Shown here: one piece after another, positions 29,221 to 38,112 of the stretch
Numbering within the stretch: position 1 is the first letter of the stretch
Layout of the letters: every line of letters starts with the position of its first letter
From: Staphylococcus condimenti
GTDB taxonomy: Bacteria > Bacillota > Bacilli > Staphylococcales > Staphylococcaceae
Direction: 5' to 3'
DNA length: 64,000 bases
Assembly: GCF_001618885.1 (NCBI RefSeq)
Contig: NZ_CP015114.1
Location: forward strand, 1,488,001 to 1,552,000
Notes under the pieces: generated by a model
What the model was told of the DNA's origin: nothing
The model's input: only the letters and a program-made list of their open reading frames with translations
The model's database searches: none
Made by a program: the position numbers and the translations under genes

Positions 29221-31674
29221 TTACAAGTTATTTTTCTTTGATTTAACACGTCTGTTCCAGAATAAAGCGATGCTTCCTAGGAATACTGATAAAATACCGA
29301 ATGTTGTAGTAGACTCTTGTTGGTTACCTGTTTTCGGTAATGATTTTGCTTTAGGTTTTTGAGCTTCAACATGTTTATTTGCTGTTTTACTTTGTGCATC
29401 AGCTTTAGATTTCATTGTTTCTGCTTTAGCTGTACCTAAAGGTTGAAGTTTCAATGACGACATTTCTTTCATGCTTGGTTCTAATACCGCAGCATCTTGT
29501 ACATGCTCTTTATCTGTTTGAGCACCCATCGGTTTAACCTCTGATTTTTCAGATGGTGTTGTATTCGGTTTGTTTGGCTCTGGTTTTACTGCTTCTTCAT
29601 GCTTCGGTGCTTTTTCTTTATCCATTGATTCTGATGCATCCGGCTTTTTAGGTGACGGTTTTACTGCATCATCATGTTTTGGAGTTTTTTCTTCAGATTT
29701 ATCTTGATGATCTGGTTTTGGTTGCGGCATAGGTTTTGGTTGTAGCTTATTGTCTTGCTTATCAGGTACTTTTAAATCGCTGACAGGTTCTGCAAAGACA
29801 ATTTGCGTTGTATATTTGTTGTCATAGTTAATGCCCGGAACTACAATATGAACTTTAGAAGTCAGCATTTTAGTACCTGGTTTCACTTCAACATTAATCA
29901 CTTTTTGTGTATCTGATTCTGATACTACTTTTGTGTTTAATTTTTGTTTGCCGTCAAATAATTCGAATGATTTCCACCAAGTTGGATTTTTAATTGTAAA
30001 TTGAACATAAGTTTTATTGTTCTCCTTAATTACTTTGGCAGGATGTTCCATATAGTCATCCATCACTGATTTTTTGTCTTCGCCATCTTTCTTCACTACA
30101 AAGTTCAATTCTTTTGAAATTGGCGCTGTATTCATTTCTTCCTTATCAGGTGCGACTTTATCTCCTTGACGGTCTGGAGCCGGCGCTGGTTTTGGAGCTG
30201 GTTTTTCTTGTTTATCAGCATCTGGAAGTTTAGAATCCCCTTTAACTTCGCCTAAATCTTTGATTCTCACATGATATGCACCTTGGTAATCCAAATCTTT
30301 TAAGCTGACTTTAACAATCGCGTTGTATTGCTCAACACCTTCTTGATATGGAAAAATGACAGTTCTTTGGTCTTTTTGAGCATCACGTGCAATTGTTTTC
30401 ACACGCTCATAGCCCGTTTCTCCTGCAACCATAAAGTCATCCCAGATTTTGTCTGACTTAATTGTCATCGCAACAAATTTTTGCCCATCTTTTTCGAAAA
30501 CTTGCATTGGTTTTACCACTTCAAAGTTCATATGGGATGGCTCGTTTTTCTTACTATGCAAAACTTCAAAGTTATGTGGTGTAGGGTTTGAAATTTCCAC
30601 TTTTTCAATAGGCGCATTTTTAAATTCTGTTTTAGCTGATTCAATTTCTTCAGCCAAATCTTTCTCTAAATCTGCTAAATACGCTTTTTCTTCCTGTGTT
30701 GGTACTCTGTCTTTATTGATTAATTTTTTATATTGATAAATCTTATCTTCTAACGTAATTGCATTTCTGAAAGCTTCTGTTTCTTTTAATTTCTTATAAT
30801 CTTCTTCAGATATATGATTTGAATTTTTACCATTAATCGGTTGAGCAAATTGTAGTTCTACATCTCCAAAATCTTCATGCAATCTAAGAATTTTTGAGTC
30901 CATTGATGATTTAACTGTTACCTTTTCTGTACCATTCGGTACTAAGAATTGTAATTTCGCTAAAGCCTTAGCTGCATCATATGAAGTCATCTTTGTATCT
31001 AATTTTTGATCATTATTATATATTTCAAATTTATCCCATGTTGACGCAGCATCTAAAGTCAATTCAACTGTTGATTCTTTATCACCTTTGATTATTTGAG
31101 CAGGATGCTTAATGTTTGTTTCATGGTAAAAGGCTTCATTATCTGTTCCTTTTTTTACTGCTTTAAATTCAACTGGGAAACGTTGATCTTTTTCATGAGC
31201 GTCTGGTGATAACGGCTTATTAATTTCTTCTTTTACTGAGTAATAAGCTTTTTTCTCAGGTGCTACTTTAACAGGAACATCTGCTTTCTCATCTACCTTT
31301 ACAGGAGCCGATGCCGCTTCTGAAACAGGTTTAACTTCTTTTTCAGCAACAGGTGCTGCTTCGTTTTCAGGAGTTGCTGCTTCGTTTGCAACAGGTGCTG
31401 GTGCAGGTTGCGGTGCTATTGCTTTGTTTTCTTCAACTTTTTCTGCAACGTTTGTATCTGCTGCTTTCTCACCTGCATCTGCTAATGGTGCTGCTTGTTC
31501 TGTGACTGCAACTTCTTTGTTTCCTTCTTGTTCAGCTGCTTGAGCTTGTCCGCCCATAAAGATAGCCGCCCCAACGGCTATAGATGCTGCTCCGACTGTA
31601 AATTTGCGAATAGAATATTGGTACGTTTTCTGGTTGGCTTGATTCTTAACTGTTCTCTCTTTGTTGTTTTTCAC
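29221..31674 (-). CDS. isdB: Surface haemoglobin/haem receptor with three NEAT domains, LPKTG-anchored
   Basis: 817 residues. YSIRK signal (YSIRKFTVGAASIAVGAA), acidic Ala/Pro/Glu-rich region to about 160, NEAT 1 at about 165-280 with FYHETNIKHP in the position of the haemoglobin-binding FYHYA loop of IsdB/IsdH, a helical linker (about 285-350), NEAT 2 at about 375-475 resembling IsdB-N2 (IWDDFMV, DYQGAYHVRI), then an extra IsdA-like NEAT 3 at about 520-635 with YDNKY. Stalk and LPKTG (about 778) follow for sortase A. The order N1-linker-N2 is that of a haemoglobin receptor that strips haem. The added third NEAT differs from both S. aureus IsdB and IsdH. First gene of the operon, under a Fur box. 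Confidence 0.9.
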   Translation of the reverse strand: MKNNKERTVKNQANQKTYQYSIRKFTVGAASIAVGAAIFMGGQAQAAEQEGNKEVAVTEQAAPLADAGEKAADTNVAEKVEENKAIAPQPAPAPVANEAATPENEAAPVAEKEVKPVSEAASAPVKVDEKADVPVKVAPEKKAYYSVKEEINKPLSPDAHEKDQRFPVEFKAVKKGTDNEAFYHETNIKHPAQIIKGDKESTVELTLDAASTWDKFEIYNNDQKLDTKMTSYDAAKALAKLQFLVPNGTEKVTVKSSMDSKILRLHEDFGDVELQFAQPINGKNSNHISEEDYKKLKETEAFRNAITLEDKIYQYKKLINKDRVPTQEEKAYLADLEKDLAEEIESAKTEFKNAPIEKVEISNPTPHNFEVLHSKKNEPSHMNFEVVKPMQVFEKDGQKFVAMTIKSDKIWDDFMVAGETGYERVKTIARDAQKDQRTVIFPYQEGVEQYNAIVKVSLKDLDYQGAYHVRIKDLGEVKGDSKLPDADKQEKPAPKPAPAPDRQGDKVAPDKEEMNTAPISKELNFVVKKDGEDKKSVMDDYMEHPAKVIKENNKTYVQFTIKNPTWWKSFELFDGKQKLNTKVVSESDTQKVINVEVKPGTKMLTSKVHIVVPGINYDNKYTTQIVFAEPVSDLKVPDKQDNKLQPKPMPQPKPDHQDKSEEKTPKHDDAVKPSPKKPDASESMDKEKAPKHEEAVKPEPNKPNTTPSEKSEVKPMGAQTDKEHVQDAAVLEPSMKEMSSLKLQPLGTAKAETMKSKADAQSKTANKHVEAQKPKAKSLPKTGNQQESTTTFGILSVFLGSIALFWNRRVKSKKNNL

Positions 31675-31711
31675 GTTGATAACGCTCCTAATAAATATTT
31701 ACAAATCCAAA

Positions 31712-31730
31712 TGATAATCATTCTCATCGA
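31712..31730 (-). promoter_or_regulatory. Fur box of the isd operon
   Basis: The core TGATAATCATT is exact, within ATGATAATCATTCTCATCG. It lies just downstream of the predicted promoter, so Fe-Fur would block transcription of isdB-like to isdG. Confidence 0.88.
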
Positions 31731-31743
31731 CTTGTATAGGTGT

Positions 31744-31771
31744 AGTATATCACATAATTTTAAAATGTCAT
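31744..31771 (-). promoter_or_regulatory. Predicted isd promoter
   Basis: Minus strand -35 ATGACA (31766-31771), 16-base spacer, -10 TATACT (31744-31749), upstream of the Fur box. Confidence 0.6.
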
Positions 31772-31831
31772 TATTATTTTTCGTTTTGTTCTAATATATT
31801 CAAAATACCTTTATTGTATAATTTTTTATAT

Positions 31832-33301
31832 TTAGTTTGTGTTGATATTAAAAAACTTTCGAAGCAGAAAGACCCTTTCTCGATCCAAAGTATAGTGATG
31901 CTTTATTCTTCCTTGATCAAATTCTACAATGTCATCAGCACAATTCATGATTAACTCATAATCATGAGAAATTACTAAGATGGTATATCCTTGTTTTTTA
32001 ATCTTTTTTAGTTCTTCTGCAAATGCCAACATTCTTTTTCCATCTAAACCGCTAGACGGTTCATCAAAAATCAGAATAGGCCTTCGGCTTTCTATTGCAC
32101 TGGCAATAGCTAAACGCTGCATCTCGCCATTTGATAATGCTAATGGATGCTTATTTCGATGCTTCTCAAGATCTATTGATTTTAATGTTTTTATCAAATC
32201 TTCTTCATTCATGACTGAATTGCTAAAACGAAGCTCTTCTTCCACTGTTTCACCAAACAATTGTGCTTGAACATTTTGGAATACTTGATAAAAGCAATGT
32301 TTCCATTGTTTTTGACTCTTTTTTGCGCTTCTATGAAAGAACACCGCTTCTGAATTGAGTTTCAATGCACCTATCATGCACTTCGCAAACGTTGATTTTC
32401 CTGCTCCGTTATTACCAATAATTGCAGTAATCGCGCCTTTATTCATTGCAAATGTATTAATATTTAAGGCCAGATCAGTCTTTTTTTGATAGCGATAGTG
32501 CCATTCATATAAATAAATAACGTCTTTAGCGACCTGCTTTTTATATGGAATTTGAATCTTCGATAAATGCGGTGCTCTCAACCCGTATTCTCTTATTTTT
32601 TCTTGGTTGAGCTGTTTAAAACTCTGGTTATCCCATTCTTTAAATACTTGTCCTTCTCGCATCAACACAAATTTGTCAGCAATGTCTATGAGATAATGCA
32701 GCCGATGTTCTGCGATAACGATTGTCTTCCCTTGCTGCTTCCAATTTTCAATCATTGCAGATAACTTTTCTATTGCTTTAAAATCTAAGTTTGAAGAAGG
32801 CTCATCCATGATAATGATTTCGTGTCCTGCAATTTCCATACACGCACAAGCAATGATTTGTTGCTCACCACCTGATAAATGAAAAACATCTCGGTAAATT
32901 AAATGCTTTAATTGATAACGTTCCACTACAGCGTCAATACGAGATTGAATTACTTCAGGGTTTACTTGATTATTTTCTAATTCAAAAGCTAATTCATTTA
33001 CAACATTCGTACAGAAGAATTGCGTTCTCGGGTTTTGAAAAACACTGCCTATCTTTCGAGCTGAATCTTCGAATGTATATCGATTGCTATTTTGCTTATC
33101 TATATAAATGTTCCCTGAAATATTTCCCGGGAAAAAGTGGGGTATCAATCCATTGATCAACCTTAAAACTGTCGATTTGCCGCAACCGGATAGACCAGTT
33201 AAACAAACTACTGTTCCTGGATTAATATGTATATTGAAATCAGTTAATGCCGCTTTATCGGCAGTATTATATTTAAAAGTCACATTTTCAAACCTAATCA
33301 T
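31832..33301 (-). CDS. lhaA: ECF haem transporter ATPase, fused double ABC domains (LhaA-like)
   Basis: 489 residues with two ABC domains in one chain. Domain 1 has Walker A GLSGCGKST, signature HLSGGEQQ and Walker B IIIMDEPSSNLD. Domain 2 (from about 270) has GNNGAGKST, LSNGEMQR and ILIFDEPSSGLD. The final H-loops are IAEHR and VISHDYE. This is the energising subunit of an ECF transporter. With the T and S genes upstream and the isd locus next door it matches LhaSTA, the haem ECF transporter described in S. lugdunensis. Assignment as haem-specific is inference from context and the Fur box. Confidence 0.88.
   Translation of the reverse strand: MIRFENVTFKYNTADKAALTDFNIHINPGTVVCLTGLSGCGKSTVLRLINGLIPHFFPGNISGNIYIDKQNSNRYTFEDSARKIGSVFQNPRTQFFCTNVVNELAFELENNQVNPEVIQSRIDAVVERYQLKHLIYRDVFHLSGGEQQIIACACMEIAGHEIIIMDEPSSNLDFKAIEKLSAMIENWKQQGKTIVIAEHRLHYLIDIADKFVLMREGQVFKEWDNQSFKQLNQEKIREYGLRAPHLSKIQIPYKKQVAKDVIYLYEWHYRYQKKTDLALNINTFAMNKGAITAIIGNNGAGKSTFAKCMIGALKLNSEAVFFHRSAKKSQKQWKHCFYQVFQNVQAQLFGETVEEELRFSNSVMNEEDLIKTLKSIDLEKHRNKHPLALSNGEMQRLAIASAIESRRPILIFDEPSSGLDGKRMLAFAEELKKIKKQGYTILVISHDYELIMNCADDIVEFDQGRIKHHYTLDRERVFLLRKFFNINTN
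33122..33135. promoter_or_regulatory. Candidate Noc-binding site inside lhaA
   Basis: ATTTCCCGGGAAAA matches the Bacillus Noc-binding consensus ATTTCCCGGGAAAT at 13 of 14 bases. A noc gene is encoded at 60.5 kb in this window. Confidence 0.5.
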
Positions 33302-33313
33302 AAATACTGCTCC

Positions 33314-34009
33314 TTATATACCGTAATAGATGATAGCCAACACTAAAATTAAGATAGCGAAGATCTTATCCTCATTTGTTAATTTGAGTTGAATAATAGA
33401 AGTACGCGCAGTCTTTGCTGACAGTCCTCTTGTTAAAGAAGCAGCAGTGAGTTCAGTTGAAATTTTTACCATACTGTTGATAAGCGGCACAATGCGCATT
33501 TCAGTATAGCGGATAGGATGCACCAAAGATTGTCCTAGCGTTACCCCTCGCATACGCATCGCATATTTGATATTTCTTGATTCTTGAAAAACGACTGGCA
33601 AAAAGCGAAACATGACTGCAATTGGTATCGTTAATGTATTAGGAACTCTCAATTTTTCAAGTGCTCTGATAAATTCTTCCACTGATGTTGTTTTTATTAA
33701 GATATAACCCATAAGTGCTGGAGGAAGAAAACGTGTTATCAAATTAGCAGTAATAAAAATAAGACTGTTAGTTGCAGAATACTGGTTTCCAAAAGGAAAA
33801 GACTCTCCATACCAGCCCGCAAACAGAAGTATCAAACATAAACTGCCCAATTTATTAAATCCTAAATAAACCAAACAAAAAGCCGGTATGATAATAATAA
33901 GTAATCGCGGATAAATTTGATTTCCAACTGTTGTACCTGTCATAGCAATAAAAGAAATCAAAAATAAACTCAATAATTTTACCCTTGGATCGATTTTTTT
34001 ACTTTTCAT
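33314..34009 (-). CDS. lhaT: ECF transporter transmembrane T component (LhaT-like)
   Basis: 231 residues, CbiQ/EcfT family. About five to six hydrophobic spans and a cytoplasmic coupling region with the two Ala-Arg-Gly-type motifs: MRMRGVTLGQ (about 155) and LTRGLSAKTARTS (about 193), which grip the ATPases. The start codon overlaps the stop of the S gene (TAATG), and 12 bases separate it from lhaA. The product is the scaffold that lets the S component flip its substrate inward. Confidence 0.88.
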   Translation of the reverse strand: MKSKKIDPRVKLLSLFLISFIAMTGTTVGNQIYPRLLIIIIPAFCLVYLGFNKLGSLCLILLFAGWYGESFPFGNQYSATNSLIFITANLITRFLPPALMGYILIKTTSVEEFIRALEKLRVPNTLTIPIAVMFRFLPVVFQESRNIKYAMRMRGVTLGQSLVHPIRYTEMRIVPLINSMVKISTELTAASLTRGLSAKTARTSIIQLKLTNEDKIFAILILVLAIIYYGI

Positions 34010-34608
34010 TAAACAATACCTGCACGTACAAAATGCTTTTTAAATAATAATTTAGCTATAAGAATACCGAGCAAAGCACCAATTGCACATGAAATCACAA
34101 TGATTGGCAATGTTTGCAGTGTAAATAACTTTTCTAAAACATATATATAATCACTGCCTCTTTTCTCTTGTAAATATGAAAAGTAAGATTGTCGCGTAAA
34201 ATAAAATGGAAGCAGACTGCCGAGTGACCAAAAAGAGAATACAATATAACCTAAACTTAGAGAAAGCCAATGCTGGTATTTACCAATTTTCATAATTAAA
34301 TCAGCTAAGATTGGTAACGGTATCCCTGTAATCAAGGCAAATCCTGGATGCCCCATTATAAAAAGAACTAAACTCACAATAATTCCGCAGAGACTTAAAG
34401 CACCGAACTTTTGTGTTTTTGCGACAAGCAGCATAATAGGAACACTGCCTATCAATGCAATCAATGCAGGTAAGAAAAACATAATTATCGGCACAATTCC
34501 CGCGATACCAACAGGTGTGATAAGCACAAAAAAGATGGCTGTGAAAAGTCCAATGTTGATTAAATCTTTAATTTCTAACTTATCTTGCTGCATTTCTATC
34601 TCCTCCAC
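34009..34608 (-). CDS. lhaS: ECF transporter substrate-binding S component (LhaS-like, MptD/Trep_Strep family)
   Basis: 199 residues, six hydrophobic segments (DLINIGLFTAIFFVLI through IGALLGILIAKLLF), short basic C terminus. Resembles the Trep_Strep/MptD S-component family, of which LhaS of S. lugdunensis binds haem. First gene of the unit, with GGAGGAGAT ribosome site and a Fur box about 55 bases upstream. Substrate assignment depends on neighbourhood. Binding residues cannot be picked out by eye. Confidence 0.85.
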   Translation of the reverse strand: MEEIEMQQDKLEIKDLINIGLFTAIFFVLITPVGIAGIVPIIMFFLPALIALIGSVPIMLLVAKTQKFGALSLCGIIVSLVLFIMGHPGFALITGIPLPILADLIMKIGKYQHWLSLSLGYIVFSFWSLGSLLPFYFTRQSYFSYLQEKRGSDYIYVLEKLFTLQTLPIIVISCAIGALLGILIAKLLFKKHFVRAGIV

Positions 34609-34661
34609 TTAAAATATCTATACAAATACGTAGCTTAAGACTTTGATAATAAATTACCACT

Positions 34662-34680
34662 AATGATAACTATTCTCAAT
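34662..34680 (-). promoter_or_regulatory. Fur box of the lhaSTA-like unit
   Basis: AATGATAACTATTCTCAAT (plus strand) keeps the TGATAA...ATT.TCA pattern of a Fur box. It places the ECF transporter under the same iron control as isd. Confidence 0.75.
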
Positions 34681-34788
34681 TGTATTTTTAATTATTAACT
34701 ATTTTTAAGAATTATATTTGAATATAAATTTTAGATTATGAGAAGATTTTCTAAGAAAAATACATCTATTCTTTAATATTTAGGCAAA

Positions 34789-34820
34789 TTAAAAACACCC
34801 ACTTGCTAAGTGAGTGCTTC
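34789..34820 (-). terminator. Terminator of the small winged-helix-like gene
   Basis: Minus strand GCACTCACTT-AGCA-AGTGGGTGT followed by TTTTAATTT. Confidence 0.8.
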
Positions 34821-34823
34821 CCA

Positions 34824-35042
34824 TTATTTTCCGTGTTCATTTACGAACTTCTTACCTTCATCTGTAACTTTCCACGAATCTATTTCTCCGTCTATATAAT
34901 CAATCTCTACATAACCTTCATGGCTTAAAGTAATGATGTCATCTTTCAATTCTTCAAATTGTTTCTGTGATGTTGTTTCACCGTCATCTTCTGTAGGTCG
35001 TAAAAACATTTTCAACAACTCGTATCTTCTTTCATCATTCAT
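34824..35042 (-). CDS. Small hypothetical protein, winged-helix-like
   Basis: 72 residues from ATG 35042, with GAGGAGAT 8 bases upstream. An earlier in-frame start (35060) would cover the ribosome site. Sequence MNDERRYELLKMFLRP, then DDIITLSHEGYVEIDYIDGEIDSWKVTDEGKKFV, resembles the recognition helix and wing of small winged-helix proteins of the YjcQ type. Probable single-gene unit. Function unknown. The 330 bases between it and rpsR hold only AT-rich sequence and the rpsR terminator. Confidence 0.75.
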   Translation of the reverse strand: MNDERRYELLKMFLRPTEDDGETTSQKQFEELKDDIITLSHEGYVEIDYIDGEIDSWKVTDEGKKFVNEHGK

Positions 35043-35323
35043 ACTTATCCATCTCCTCATTAATTGATATCTAAAGCTATATTTTTAATAGATATAATAT
35101 CGGGATAACTGAGATTTTATTCATCCTATTAATAGTAGATTTACCTTTATGTATAGTGGGTCAAACATTGAGATTCAGAGGCTTTTTAGAGGTTTAAGTG
35201 ACAAGAACAAATTAATAGCTCAGATTTCAACTGTGATTTTCATGTTGTTCTATGTTATTAATATATAATTCCAAAACTATTTTAAGTCGCCCTTTTTTGT
35301 CCTTCTTTCATTATATTGAACAT

Positions 35324-35358
35324 AAAAAAACCCCGTAGAGCCTATACCTACGGGGTTT
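35324..35358 (-). terminator. Terminator of rpsF-ssb-rpsR
   Basis: Minus strand AAACCCCGTAG-GTATAGGCT-CTACGGGGTTT plus TTTT. Confidence 0.93.
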
Positions 35359-35374
35359 ATCTATAAGTTTTATC

Positions 35375-35617
35375 TTAGTTTTCTTCTTTAACATATGGTA
35401 ATAAAGCCATATGACGAGCACGTTTGATAGCTGTAGTCAACATACGTTGATATTTAGCTGAAGTGCCAGTTACACGACGTGGTAAAATTTTACCGCGTTC
35501 TGAGATAAAACGTTTTAATAAATCTGTATCTTTATAGTCGATGTGTGTAATACCGTTTGCTGTGAAATAACAAACTTTTTTACGACGACGTCCGCCTCTT
35601 CTTGGTCCACCTGCCAT
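35375..35617 (-). CDS. rpsR: 30S ribosomal protein bS18
   Basis: 80 residues, Arg/Lys-rich, with the conserved block [32 protein letters not shown] and [11 protein letters not shown]. Binds 16S rRNA as a dimer with bS6 on the platform of the small subunit. The N-terminal [17 protein letters not shown] is typical of Firmicutes. Third gene of rpsF-ssb-rpsR, 56 bases after ssb, with GGAGGC ribosome site. It and S6 are expected to repress the operon by binding the leader upstream of rpsF. Confidence 0.98.
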   Translation of the reverse strand: MAGGPRRGGRRRKKVCYFTANGITHIDYKDTDLLKRFISERGKILPRRVTGTSAKYQRMLTTAIKRARHMALLPYVKEEN

Positions 35618-35673
35618 GGTTAACTGCCTCCTTTAATTGAGTTTTTCAAATTTCTACGTTCATTACACGTTTA

Positions 35674-36195
35674 TTAGAATGGTAAATCATCATCACTGAT
35701 ATCAATCGGTCCGTTTGCATTTGCAAATGGATTATCAAATTGTCCAGATTTTGATGAATTTTGGTTTTGATAAGATGACGTATTTTGACCTTGTTGTTGT
35801 CCACCGTAACTTTGACCGTAATCTTGGAATTGATTGCCTCCTCCAGATTGTTGGCCGCCATGACGTTGGTTTTGTGATTTAGGTTCAAGGAATTGAACGC
35901 TGTCACACACAACTTCTGTCACAAAAATACGACGTCCTTCTTGGTTTTCGTAACTGCGTGATTGCAAGCGACCGTCAACGCCAGCTAGACTGCCTTTAAA
36001 CAAATAATTGTTTACATTTTCTGCTTGTTTTCTAAAAACAACACAGTTAATGAAGTCTGCTTCACGTTCCCCTTGCGCATTCGTAAACGTACGATTAACC
36101 GCTAGGGTAAAAGTCGCTACACTTACGCCTGAGGGTGTCGTTCTGTATTCAGGATCTCGAGTTAAACGTCCTACCAATACAACTCTGTTAAGCAT
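35674..36195 (-). CDS. ssb: Single-stranded DNA-binding protein
   Basis: 173 residues. N-terminal OB fold ([49 protein letters not shown]) to about 107, a Gln/Gly/Asn/Ser-rich disordered linker, and the acidic tip DISDDDLPF that recruits repair and replication proteins. Coats single-stranded DNA at forks. Lies 22 bases after rpsF in the conserved ribosomal operon. This is the housekeeping, not phage, version. Confidence 0.98.
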   Translation of the reverse strand: MLNRVVLVGRLTRDPEYRTTPSGVSVATFTLAVNRTFTNAQGEREADFINCVVFRKQAENVNNYLFKGSLAGVDGRLQSRSYENQEGRRIFVTEVVCDSVQFLEPKSQNQRHGGQQSGGGNQFQDYGQSYGGQQQGQNTSSYQNQNSSKSGQFDNPFANANGPIDISDDDLPF

Positions 36196-36217
36196 TTAAA
36201 CGCCCCCATTCTGTTTT

Positions 36218-36514
36218 TTACTTGTCTTCGTCTTCGCGGATTACAATGTAACGAATGATATCGTCATTGATTTTAGCTAAACGTTGGAATTCGTCTGTAG
36301 CTTCACTGTTTTCAGTGTTGATACGTACAATGTTGTAGTAACCTTCTTTGAAATCTTCAATTTCGTAAGCAAGGCGACGTTTGCCCCAATCTTTCTCTTC
36401 GATGATTTCAGCACCGTCGTTTGTTAAAATACCGTTGAAACGTTCAACTAATGCTTTTCTCGCTTCGTCTTCAATGTTCGGACGAACAACGTACATAATT
36501 TCATATGTTCTCAT
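36218..36514 (-). CDS. rpsF: 30S ribosomal protein bS6
   Basis: 98 residues: [14 protein letters not shown] at the N terminus, the [21 protein letters not shown] central block and an acidic C-terminal tail REDEDK. Partner of bS18 in the 30S platform. First gene of rpsF-ssb-rpsR. Strong AAGGAGGTG ribosome site. The leader upstream carries the conserved S6:S18-binding hairpin, giving feedback control. Confidence 0.98.
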   Translation of the reverse strand: MRTYEIMYVVRPNIEDEARKALVERFNGILTNDGAEIIEEKDWGKRRLAYEIEDFKEGYYNIVRINTENSEATDEFQRLAKINDDIIRYIVIREDEDK

Positions 36515-36527
36515 TTTATATTTGCAC

Positions 36528-36566
36528 CTCCTTGTGGTCTATGCGGCTTACTATCAAGTGTAGCAA
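36528..36566 (-). promoter_or_regulatory. S6:S18-binding leader of rpsF
   Basis: Minus strand hairpin GCTTGCTA-CACTTGA-TAGTAAGC followed at once by CCGCATAGACCAC just before the ribosome site. This is the conserved CCG-containing motif known from Firmicute rpsF leaders. Confidence 0.75.
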
Positions 36567-36599
36567 GCAAGGAATAATTTTCATTACTCACAATCAAGA

Positions 36600-36628
36600 A
36601 TTATAGCACACGCAATTACTTTTTACAA
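36600..36628 (-). promoter_or_regulatory. Promoter of rpsF operon
   Basis: -35 TTGTAA (36623-36628), 17-base spacer, extended -10 TGCTATAAT (hexamer 36600-36605). Confidence 0.8.
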
Positions 36629-36659
36629 TCATTTTCATAACACTTTTCATATCGTTTTG

Positions 36660-37697
36660 TTAGTTAATCTCACAAGCATAACCATCTTTATCACGATCCA
36701 TTTTTGCTTGATAAGCAGGATGTCCTTGTGGAACACCCTCTGGGTGTGCTTGTCTCAAAGCAGTGCAATTCGGATAGCTTTCACTTGCTGTTCCACTTGT
36801 GTTTTGGTTTGTTTCACTAACTGAAGGAACACTGCCTTCAGACTGACTTTGTGGTTGTTGCGGTGCTTGTGTTGCTTGAGGTGTGCTTGATTGAGATTCT
36901 GTACCTGCAGGTGTTTCTCCACTCCAAATATTCAAGTGTTCTTCTTGAGCTAAACGTTGACTTTCTTTTAACTGATCCAAGTATGTAATACTAGGAGGAT
37001 AAATATAAGCTACTTTTGCTAATCCCTGACGTACAAGTGCATCATTAACCATTTTGCCATCTGCATATACATAAGCTAAATAACGCCCATATTTGTCAGT
37101 CTTTCCACCCTTATCAAATTCAACTTCAATTTTCGAAGCATTTTCTAACATATTTTTCGTATAAGCTGAAGCTTCTTTACCATAGGGTTGCACACCTTTT
37201 GTAGGGTGCTTTGTTTCAGGAGTATCAATTAATAGCAAACGGAAAACAGCCTCTTTCCCATCGTACATTAAACGCACTGTATCTCCATCAACTGCCCTCG
37301 CATAAGTTACTTCTTCCTTCACTAAGCCATTAGCTTCTTTTTTAGCTTCAGGTTTGGGTTCTGATTTTTCTGTTTCATGTTCCTTTTTTGATTTGTCTTC
37401 AGATTCAGGACTTTTTGTTGGAGCAGCCTTAAATTCTTTTTCTTTATCATTCTCAGCATCTGAATCTTTTTCAGGTGCTTTTTGTTCCTTCTCTTTAGTT
37501 TGATGCGCTGTTTTTTGCTCATGGTTTGAAGACTCATCATCTTCACCACCTAAACCAGTTAGAAGTAAACCTAGAAAAAGGCTGGCAACTAAAGTGATTG
37601 CAGCAGTTTTTTTCGGTTTTCCTTTAATTGCTAAATAAATTAGACGAATTAAAAATATAAAAAATACGATAAAACATATACCGCCCAAAAATTGCAT
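36660..37697 (-). CDS. Membrane-anchored thermonuclease-family protein with excalibur domain
   Basis: 345 residues. N-terminal membrane part with two hydrophobic segments (to about 50), a Lys/Glu-rich linker (52-125), a staphylococcal-nuclease (SNase) domain at about 128-262, a Gln/Ser/Thr linker, and a C-terminal excalibur calcium-binding motif [10 protein letters not shown] (about 333). Catalytic residues of the nuclease fold are present: [20 protein letters not shown] (Arg-Asp-Glu cluster) and [10 protein letters not shown]. Unlike secreted Nuc it stays attached to the membrane, facing outside. Probable role in extracellular DNA turnover. Exact orthology unknown. Confidence 0.92.
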   Translation of the reverse strand: MQFLGGICFIVFFIFLIRLIYLAIKGKPKKTAAITLVASLFLGLLLTGLGGEDDESSNHEQKTAHQTKEKEQKAPEKDSDAENDKEKEFKAAPTKSPESEDKSKKEHETEKSEPKPEAKKEANGLVKEEVTYARAVDGDTVRLMYDGKEAVFRLLLIDTPETKHPTKGVQPYGKEASAYTKNMLENASKIEVEFDKGGKTDKYGRYLAYVYADGKMVNDALVRQGLAKVAYIYPPSITYLDQLKESQRLAQEEHLNIWSGETPAGTESQSSTPQATQAPQQPQSQSEGSVPSVSETNQNTSGTASESYPNCTALRQAHPEGVPQGHPAYQAKMDRDKDGYACEIN

Positions 37698-37854
37698 TAT
37701 GTATTACACCTCTATCTTTTGTTTATTTATATCTATATTATACTATAATTTTAATAAATAAAAGAAGATTTTTTAGTTCTGACGGTACGGATAGTTAATA
37801 TTCACATCTTTTCTTTGTATTAAGTTAAAATATGCATATAGCGAGGTGTTTATT

Positions 37855-38112
37855 ATGTCTGAAAATCGAACACATATTTTTAAAACTGGACAAGAACATG
37901 CTGTGATTCTACCTGAACCAATAATAAAATCTTTAAACTTAAAACCCGGCGATGTATTGGTACAAGAAATTGTTGATGGCCAAATTATTCTAAAAAAAGA
38001 AAAACATCAAAGTTTTTCAGAAGAATGGAATCAATTTTTTGAACAAGGCGGCACTTATGATGATTATGAAACACACCAATGGGGCGAAGCATCGGAGCGT
38101 GAAAAATGGTAG
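37855..38112 (+). CDS. Antitoxin, AbrB/MazE (PemI) family
   Basis: 85 residues from ATG 37855 with GCGAGGTG just upstream. N-terminal SpoVT/AbrB swapped-hairpin domain (THIFKTGQEHAVILPEPIIKSLNLKPGDVLVQEI) for DNA binding and a disordered acidic C-terminal tail (EEWNQFFEQGGTYDDYETHQW) of the type that threads into MazF-like toxins. Overlaps the toxin gene by 7 bases, so both are translated together. The operon should be autorepressed by the complex. Confidence 0.9.
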   Translation: MSENRTHIFKTGQEHAVILPEPIIKSLNLKPGDVLVQEIVDGQIILKKEKHQSFSEEWNQFFEQGGTYDDYETHQWGEASEREKW

